From Neptuniibacter caesariensis (GTDB lineage: Bacteria > Pseudomonadota > Gammaproteobacteria > Pseudomonadales > Balneatricaceae), in the NCBI RefSeq assembly GCF_000153345.1, contig NZ_CH724125.1, positions 1,593,982 through 1,657,981 on the forward strand: a stretch of DNA of 64,000 nucleotides, read 5' to 3'. The notes under the pieces were generated by a model, which searched no databases, was not told the DNA's origin, and worked only from the letters and a program-made list of their open reading frames with translations. The position numbers and the translations under genes were made by a program. Shown piece after piece: positions 59,451 to 64,000 of the stretch. The stretch's first letter is position 1, and each line of letters begins with the position of its first letter.

Positions 59451-60563
59451 ATGAAGATTTACCTCGTTGGCGGCGCAGTCCGCGATAAACTTCTGAACTA
59501 CCCTGTTTATGACAAAGATTGGGTCGTGGTCGGCTCTAGCCCAGAAGAGATGATCGAGTCAGGCTACCAGCCTGTAGGCCAGGACTTCCCTGTCTTCATT
59601 CATCCAGAGACAGGGGAAGAGTACGCGCTTGCAAGAACAGAAATGAAATCAGGCAAGGGTTATACCGGATTTAATTACTTTGCCGATAAAAATGTCACTC
59701 TGGAAGAGGATTTAGTCCGACGCGACCTGACCATTAATGCAATGGCTATGGACGAGCAGGGCAGCCTCGTTGATCCCTATGATGGCCAAAAGGATCTAGC
59801 AGATAGAATACTACGTCATGTATCCCCTGCCTTTTCCGAAGACCCATTACGCGTCTTACGTGTCGCCCGTTTTGCATCAAGGTACAACCATCTAGGCTTT
59901 CGAGTTGCTCAAGAAACGCTTAACCTCATGCAAGAACTAGCACTAACCGATGAGCTTGAGCATTTGACTACCGAACGGGTCTGGAAGGAGTTTGAAAGGG
60001 CCTTAACTGAAAAATCCCCCTGGGTATTTCTCAGCATACTCCATCAAACCAAAGCGTCGAAAAAAGTATTACCCGAACTTGAAAGTTGGCTCGATACAGA
60101 TAATTGGCAATCCATTTTTCGAAACTGCTGCGAGGTAAGCAAAGAGGCAGACATTCGCTTTGCTTGCCTTAGCACCCTGGCTGACTTAAAAAACGTTCCA
60201 GCCTTTTGTGACAGACTTAGAACACAGAAAGCCACCAAAGAACTAACTATGCAATGCGCCGATCATAGCGCTTTACTTAGCACCTTTGACTCTCAGCCGG
60301 CCGAAACTAAACTTGAAATACTGCAAGGCCTGGATCTATTCAGGCGCCCGCAGAGGCTAGAGAAAATTCTTAGCTGCGTTAAAGCACTATACAGAGAGCA
60401 TAGCACCCAAAGCCTGCAACCCATTCTCGATGAAATTAGCAAGATAGACCCCAAGCAACTCATCAAAGAAGGCTATAAAGGGGCTGCCCTTGGCAAGGAA
60501 TTAACTCAGCGCAAATTGATCATCTGTGAAAAATTCAGCTCGAGTAGCCACGATGGGATCTAA
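59451..60563 (+). CDS. cca: CCA-adding tRNA nucleotidyltransferase
   Basis: A 370-residue enzyme that builds or repairs the 3' CCA of tRNA. YLVGGAVRDKLLNYPVYDKDWVVVGSS carries the metal aspartates (DKDW), LVRRDLTINAMAMDEQG and RHVSPAFSEDPLRVLRVARFASR follow. It is shorter than E. coli Cca (about 412 residues), and I see no HD phosphohydrolase motif in the C-terminal part, so it is probably the small class II form. Its end overlaps folM. Confidence 0.94.
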   Translation: MKIYLVGGAVRDKLLNYPVYDKDWVVVGSSPEEMIESGYQPVGQDFPVFIHPETGEEYALARTEMKSGKGYTGFNYFADKNVTLEEDLVRRDLTINAMAMDEQGSLVDPYDGQKDLADRILRHVSPAFSEDPLRVLRVARFASRYNHLGFRVAQETLNLMQELALTDELEHLTTERVWKEFERALTEKSPWVFLSILHQTKASKKVLPELESWLDTDNWQSIFRNCCEVSKEADIRFACLSTLADLKNVPAFCDRLRTQKATKELTMQCADHSALLSTFDSQPAETKLEILQGLDLFRRPQRLEKILSCVKALYREHSTQSLQPILDEISKIDPKQLIKEGYKGAALGKELTQRKLIICEKFSSSSHDGI

Positions 60564-61293
60564 CAATAAAACCGCACTGATTACAGGCGCAGCAAAGCGC
60601 ATAGGCGCCAAATTAACCGAGGCCTTACATCAGTCCGGTTATGATGTCGCAATCCACTACCGCAGCGCTGCTACAGAAGCGCAAGAGCTTGCTGACAGAC
60701 TCAATCAGAAACGCCCAAACAGTGCCAAAACATTCTCTGCAGATCTGAATAACCTTGAGCAATTAAACCAACTGGCCGAGGATATTCTGAGGCACTTTGG
60801 CCAGCTAAACCTACTAATAAACAATGCCTCCACGTTTTATCCCACCCCGATAGAGGAAACCTCTCTTCATCAATGGGATGAACTTATCAACTCAAACCTG
60901 CGTGCACCCTACTTTCTCTGCGCCACGCTAAGCAAAACACTACGAGAAAGTAATGGCTGCATTATCAACATGATCGATATCCACGCTCAACGAGGCCTAC
61001 CCGGTTATCCTATCTATTCTATCGCTAAAGCGGGATTAGAAATGCTGACCAAAAGCCTGGCAAAAGAACTGGCCCCTCAGGTTCGAGTCAATGGCATATC
61101 ACCAGGCGCTATTCTCTGGCCGGAACAAGAAGTATCAAGTACGGAAAAAGCCAATATTCTGGATAAAGTTTTGCTAGGCCGACTGGGTGTTGAAGAGGAT
61201 TTGGCTCAAGCAGCGATTTACTTGAGCCAAGCAGAATATATTACCGGGCAAATTCTGGCTGTTGATGGAGGAAAGTCCCTATTTAGCCACTAA
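60553..61293 (+). CDS. folM: Pteridine reductase / dihydromonapterin reductase-like SDR
   Basis: A 246-residue short-chain dehydrogenase. NADP motif LITGAAKRIGAKLTEAL, NNAS in LLINNASTFYPT, and catalytic Y-x3-K in YPIYSIAKAGLEML. The TGAAKRIG and NASTFYPTP segments are typical of FolM/PTR1-type pteridine reductases. This fits the adjacent convergent folate genes folK and folB. An upstream in-frame GTG (60526) exists, but the ATG at 60553 gives MGSNNKTALITG. It overlaps cca by 11 bases. Confidence 0.88.
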   Translation: MGSNNKTALITGAAKRIGAKLTEALHQSGYDVAIHYRSAATEAQELADRLNQKRPNSAKTFSADLNNLEQLNQLAEDILRHFGQLNLLINNASTFYPTPIEETSLHQWDELINSNLRAPYFLCATLSKTLRESNGCIINMIDIHAQRGLPGYPIYSIAKAGLEMLTKSLAKELAPQVRVNGISPGAILWPEQEVSSTEKANILDKVLLGRLGVEEDLAQAAIYLSQAEYITGQILAVDGGKSLFSH

Positions 61294-61804
61294 CCACACA
61301 AGGCAAAGAATGCCCGTTCCAGACAAACTCTACCTCCCAAAGTTTTTGCTTAGTCTTGTCATACGCTTGCCACATAGCTGAATAACTCTGCCCTGTTACA
61401 GGGTGACTATCAACAGGAGCAATTTCTGCGAGCGGCTTTAATACAAATGCATTGGTTTCAATCTCACCTCGTGGCAGCTCTATCCCTTCAATAACACCAG
61501 AAAGCTGATCATAGGTCAGAATATCGATATCCAGCGTTCGACCACTGAATTTAGGGCCCTTTCTACAACGACCATTCTCATCTTCAATCCCTTTTAAGAT
61601 TGACGAAAGTTCCGCTAAAGGTAATTCAGTATCGAATCTAGCCACAAGGTTGTAGAAGTTATCACCGTCAAAGCCAACCGCTTCACTTTCAAATACCGAT
61701 GACAAAACCACTTTACCAAAATAGTTATGAAGCGCATCAATGGCATTAGCTACATAGATGTTCCGATCAACATTGCTACCGATACTGACAAATACGACCG
61801 CCAT
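61283..61804 (-). CDS. folK: 6-hydroxymethyl-7,8-dihydropterin pyrophosphokinase
   Basis: A 173-residue folate enzyme. VFVSIGSNVDRNIYVANAIDAL is the start motif. The catalytic region KGIEDENGRCRKGPKFSGRTLDIDILTY matches the family with two conserved aspartates. It overlaps the folB stop by one base and its own end overlaps folM convergently by 11 bases. Confidence 0.94.
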   Translation of the reverse strand: MAVVFVSIGSNVDRNIYVANAIDALHNYFGKVVLSSVFESEAVGFDGDNFYNLVARFDTELPLAELSSILKGIEDENGRCRKGPKFSGRTLDIDILTYDQLSGVIEGIELPRGEIETNAFVLKPLAEIAPVDSHPVTGQSYSAMWQAYDKTKQKLWEVEFVWNGHSLPCVVSG

Positions 61805-62160
61805 TACCAGCGTTCTCCACGCTCAATGATTACGCCCACATCCTGAGCTGCAGGCACAGCGCCTGGTTTACCCAAGCGTAAACGAAGCCACTTAACAGAA
61901 AACTCCTCTTTAACCAGTTCCGCTATCTGCTCAGCCATGGTTTCAACGAGTAAGAATTCGCTCTGACTAATAAAATCGATCAATCGATCAGATACAGTTT
62001 TGTAGTTAAGGGTATTCTCAACATCCTCGGTATTAGCCGCCTGACGAATATCCGTGCCCATTTCGAGATCAAGATTAACTCGCTGTCGAATCTCTCTTTC
62101 CCAGTCATAGATGCCTATAACCGTTTCCACCTCTAATTCACGTATGTACACTATATCCAT
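61804..62160 (-). CDS. folB: Dihydroneopterin aldolase
   Basis: A 118-residue aldolase/epimerase of folate synthesis. VYIRELEVETVIGIYDWEREIRQ and the glutamate in TVSDRLIDFISQSEFLLVETMAE are family marks, as is RLRLGKPGAVPAAQDVGVIIER near the end. An in-frame TTG lies just before the ATG at 62160. AAAGGTTG precedes the ATG. Divergent from plsY. Confidence 0.94.
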   Translation of the reverse strand: MDIVYIRELEVETVIGIYDWEREIRQRVNLDLEMGTDIRQAANTEDVENTLNYKTVSDRLIDFISQSEFLLVETMAEQIAELVKEEFSVKWLRLRLGKPGAVPAAQDVGVIIERGERW

Positions 62161-62181
62161 CAATCAACCTTTGGATAGCCT

Positions 62182-62769
62182 ATGACCGAACCGGCTTTAT
62201 TAACCTTCGGACTGGTTTTATTAGCTTATCTGTGGGGCTCAATCCCCACAGCCGTACTCGTCTGTCATGCATTCGATATTCCCGACCCACGGAAAAAAGG
62301 GTCAGGCAATCCAGGCACCACAAACGTACTACGCATTGGAACAAGAAAAGCAGCACTCGTCACCCTGCTTGGCGATGCCGGCAAAGGCTATCTCGCGCTA
62401 CTGCCATGCGTATTGTTAGATCTTGGTTCAGAAATCCGCGCACTATGTGCTTTCGCTGCAATAGCTGGCCACATGCTGCCCATCTTCTCTTCTTTTAAAG
62501 GAGGCAAAGGGGTTGCAACGACTTTTGGCGCCTGCTTCGGATTATTCTGGCCCCTGGCGATAGTGCAGTTACTAGTTTGGAGCATACTGGCTGGGATAAG
62601 CAGAAGATCGTCCCTCGCTTCCGTTGGCACAGCTCTAGTTTCACCCATTTTCATCTGGCTAAGCGCCCCTCAATACATAGCCATTATGCTGGTTATCTCT
62701 CTCCTGCTCATAACCCGTCACAGGAGCAATATCAGTAATCTCCTGTCAGGAACCGAGCCAAGGATTTAG
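62182..62769 (+). CDS. plsY: Acyl-phosphate glycerol-3-phosphate acyltransferase
   Basis: A 195-residue inner-membrane protein with five hydrophobic segments that makes lysophosphatidic acid from acyl-phosphate. The motifs [33 protein letters not shown] and [13 protein letters not shown] are diagnostic. Its stop overlaps the tsaD stop convergently by four bases. Confidence 0.96.
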   Translation: MTEPALLTFGLVLLAYLWGSIPTAVLVCHAFDIPDPRKKGSGNPGTTNVLRIGTRKAALVTLLGDAGKGYLALLPCVLLDLGSEIRALCAFAAIAGHMLPIFSSFKGGKGVATTFGACFGLFWPLAIVQLLVWSILAGISRRSSLASVGTALVSPIFIWLSAPQYIAIMLVISLLLITRHRSNISNLLSGTEPRI

Positions 62770-63794
62770 ATTGCCTCCAGAGTATCAAGTGGCCAGCGCG
62801 GCTTTGTGACAATCGTCAGGTCATCATGTAAACCAGCCTTTAAACGCTGACATCCAGCAAAGGCAATCATCGCTCCATTATCGGTACAAAATTCAGGCCT
62901 GGCATAAAACAGCTCTGCTCGCTCTTTTTGCACCATTACATCCAGGCGCTCTCTAAGGCGTTGATTGGCGCTCACCCCACCCGCGATCACCAACTGTTTA
63001 AACCCGGTATGCTGTAGCGCTCTTCGACATTTAATGGCAAGCGTATCAACCACAGCCTCTTCAAATGCTGCCGCTATATCACAAATAGTCTGCTTATCAA
63101 GCGTGCCCGCTTCGTCCCGGTGTGAGTTAGCCGTATTCAAAGTAAAGGTCTTTAGGCCTGAAAAGCTAAAATCCATACCCGGGCGATCCGTCATCGGCCT
63201 TGGGAAGCGGAAACGGGTCCGGTCACCCATCGCTGCATGTTTAGCAATCAATGGCCCTCCGGGGTAGTCCAGCCCCATCATTTTAGCCGCTTTATCAAAC
63301 GCTTCGCCCGCGGCATCATCTAAGGATTCGCCCAACAAGGTATAATGCCCAATACCGTCAACTTGTACTAACTGGGTGTGACCACCCGAAACCAACAATG
63401 CAACAAACGGAAACTCAGGAGGATTCTCTTCTAACATGGGTGCCAGCAGATGCCCTTCCATGTGGTGGACTCCAATTGCGGGCTTACCCCAGGCCATTGC
63501 CATTGAGCGCCCAGTAGAAGCACCAACCATTAACGCCCCGATTAACCCAGGCCCGGATGTATAAGCGACAGCGTCTACATCACCTTTTTCCAAGCCAGCT
63601 TTCGCAAAAGTTTCATCCAGCAGTGGCAACAACTTTCGAACATGATCACGAGACGCCAGCTCAGGTACCACGCCTCCATACTCTGCGTGCATCTTTACCT
63701 GACTGTATAAGGCATCACCTAATAAGCCTTTTTCACTGTCATATATTGCCACGCCCGTTTCATCACAGGAGGTCTCAATCCCAAGTACACGCAT
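62766..63794 (-). CDS. tsaD: tRNA N6-adenosine threonylcarbamoyltransferase
   Basis: A 342-residue t6A37 enzyme. Start [19 protein letters not shown], metal histidines H111 and H115 in [11 protein letters not shown], and [26 protein letters not shown] and [12 protein letters not shown] near the end are also typical. It works with TsaB/C/E, not in this window. Its product is the substrate of TrmO encoded at 23274. Confidence 0.97.
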   Translation of the reverse strand: MRVLGIETSCDETGVAIYDSEKGLLGDALYSQVKMHAEYGGVVPELASRDHVRKLLPLLDETFAKAGLEKGDVDAVAYTSGPGLIGALMVGASTGRSMAMAWGKPAIGVHHMEGHLLAPMLEENPPEFPFVALLVSGGHTQLVQVDGIGHYTLLGESLDDAAGEAFDKAAKMMGLDYPGGPLIAKHAAMGDRTRFRFPRPMTDRPGMDFSFSGLKTFTLNTANSHRDEAGTLDKQTICDIAAAFEEAVVDTLAIKCRRALQHTGFKQLVIAGGVSANQRLRERLDVMVQKERAELFYARPEFCTDNGAMIAFAGCQRLKAGLHDDLTIVTKPRWPLDTLEAI

Positions 63795-63884
63795 TTCTTG
63801 CTCACCAAAACTGAATATCTGGCGGCATTATACATTCCATACCAACCGGGTGCACAGAAAATACCAAGTGGACCTATTCTTTGC

Positions 63885-63913
63885 TTTACTTAAACAAGCG
63901 AAAGGACTAAAAT
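63885..63913 (+). promoter_or_regulatory. Sigma-70 promoter upstream of rpsU
   Basis: TTTACT and TAAAAT with a 17-base spacer, about 80 bases before the ATG at 63995. Confidence 0.6.
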
Positions 63914-63919
63914 TTCGCG

Positions 63920-63956
63920 CCTTGCCATAAATCCGCATGGATTAAGGCAGGTTTTT
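63920..63956 (+). terminator. Leader hairpin with T run before rpsU
   Basis: CCTTGCC pairs with GGCAGG (one bulge) and the inner AATCC pairs with GGATT, followed by TTTTT. It begins near the expected transcript start, so it may be an attenuator or a stabilising 5' hairpin. Confidence 0.5.
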
Positions 63957-63994
63957 ACTAGTGGATTAACTAAACAATTAGGGTTTGTTCAAAC

Positions 63995-64000
63995 ATGCCA
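63995..64000 (+). CDS. rpsU: Start of probable 30S ribosomal protein S21 gene (partial)
   Basis: Only two codons, Met-Pro, are in the window. An AGGG lies 11 bases before the ATG, a promoter lies upstream, and rpsU is commonly divergent from tsaD and begins Met-Pro. The call rests on position and needs the next bases. Confidence 0.5.

Noticed and set aside
59451..60563. Cca as a truncated pseudogene because it is shorter than in E. coli
   Set aside because: The catalytic half is complete and the frame is intact. Forms without the HD domain are known, so it is more likely a normal short version.

Overview
The window reads as a chromosomal segment of a marine-type gammaproteobacterium of the Oceanospirillales/Pseudomonadales kind. 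The evidence is gene content and order: rpe-gph followed by trpE-trpG-trpD-trpC and an OsmC-like gene, AmgK/MurU next to lptD-surA-pdxA-rsmA-apaG-apaH, rpsF-rpsR-(membrane protein)-rplI-dnaB, and a bioB-F-H-C-D operon. A genus cannot be fixed from sequence reading alone. The gene content is mostly core. There are no tRNA or rRNA genes, no CRISPR array, no complete insertion sequence and no prophage.

Layout. 1-7 kb: a periplasmic DsrE-like protein, purL, mltF, tadA and a DUF2852-like membrane protein, then a TetR regulator whose upstream region holds a repeated motif. 7.8-14.9 kb: guaA and guaB (GMP synthesis), xseA, an M23 peptidase, fklB and a YbfF-like esterase. 14.9-16.2 kb: an HExxH protein and a small unknown protein. 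16.2-21.6 kb: bioD, bioC, bioH, bioF and bioB on the minus strand, with comF divergent. 21.6-24.8 kb: a Na/Pi transporter, trmO, a small exported protein and an unlisted 56-codon gene with its own promoter and terminator.

24.7-27.5 kb is the most interesting region. It is a four-gene operon encoding a secreted precursor with twelve EGKCG motifs, a DUF692 (MbnB-like) iron enzyme, a DUF2063 (MbnC-like) partner and a DoxX membrane protein. It matches the recently recognised HvfABCD/bufferin class of copper-binding peptides, in which cysteines are thought to be converted to oxazolone/thioamide groups. 27.8-29.5 kb: bioA and a thioesterase, which add to the biotin theme.

29.7-35.5 kb: a complete six-gene Mrp-type Na+/H+ antiporter with fused A and B subunits. 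35.9-39.4 kb: the rpsF-rpsR-rplI-dnaB operon. 39.5-47.8 kb: an orphan dCache-HAMP-PAS sensor, the trpEGDC cluster with OsmC, a 700-base non-coding stretch, gph and rpe. 47.9-51.6 kb: a DUF3530 hydrolase, djlA and the MurNAc-recycling pair murU/amgK. 51.9-61.3 kb: the envelope and housekeeping operon lptD-surA-pdxA-rsmA-apaG-apaH-glpE-cca-folM. 61.3-64 kb: folK, folB, plsY, tsaD and the first codons of a probable rpsU.

Several starts are moved inward from the longest open frame because of Shine-Dalgarno sequences, family N-termini, or neighbouring genes and terminators. Alternative starts GTG and TTG were considered throughout.
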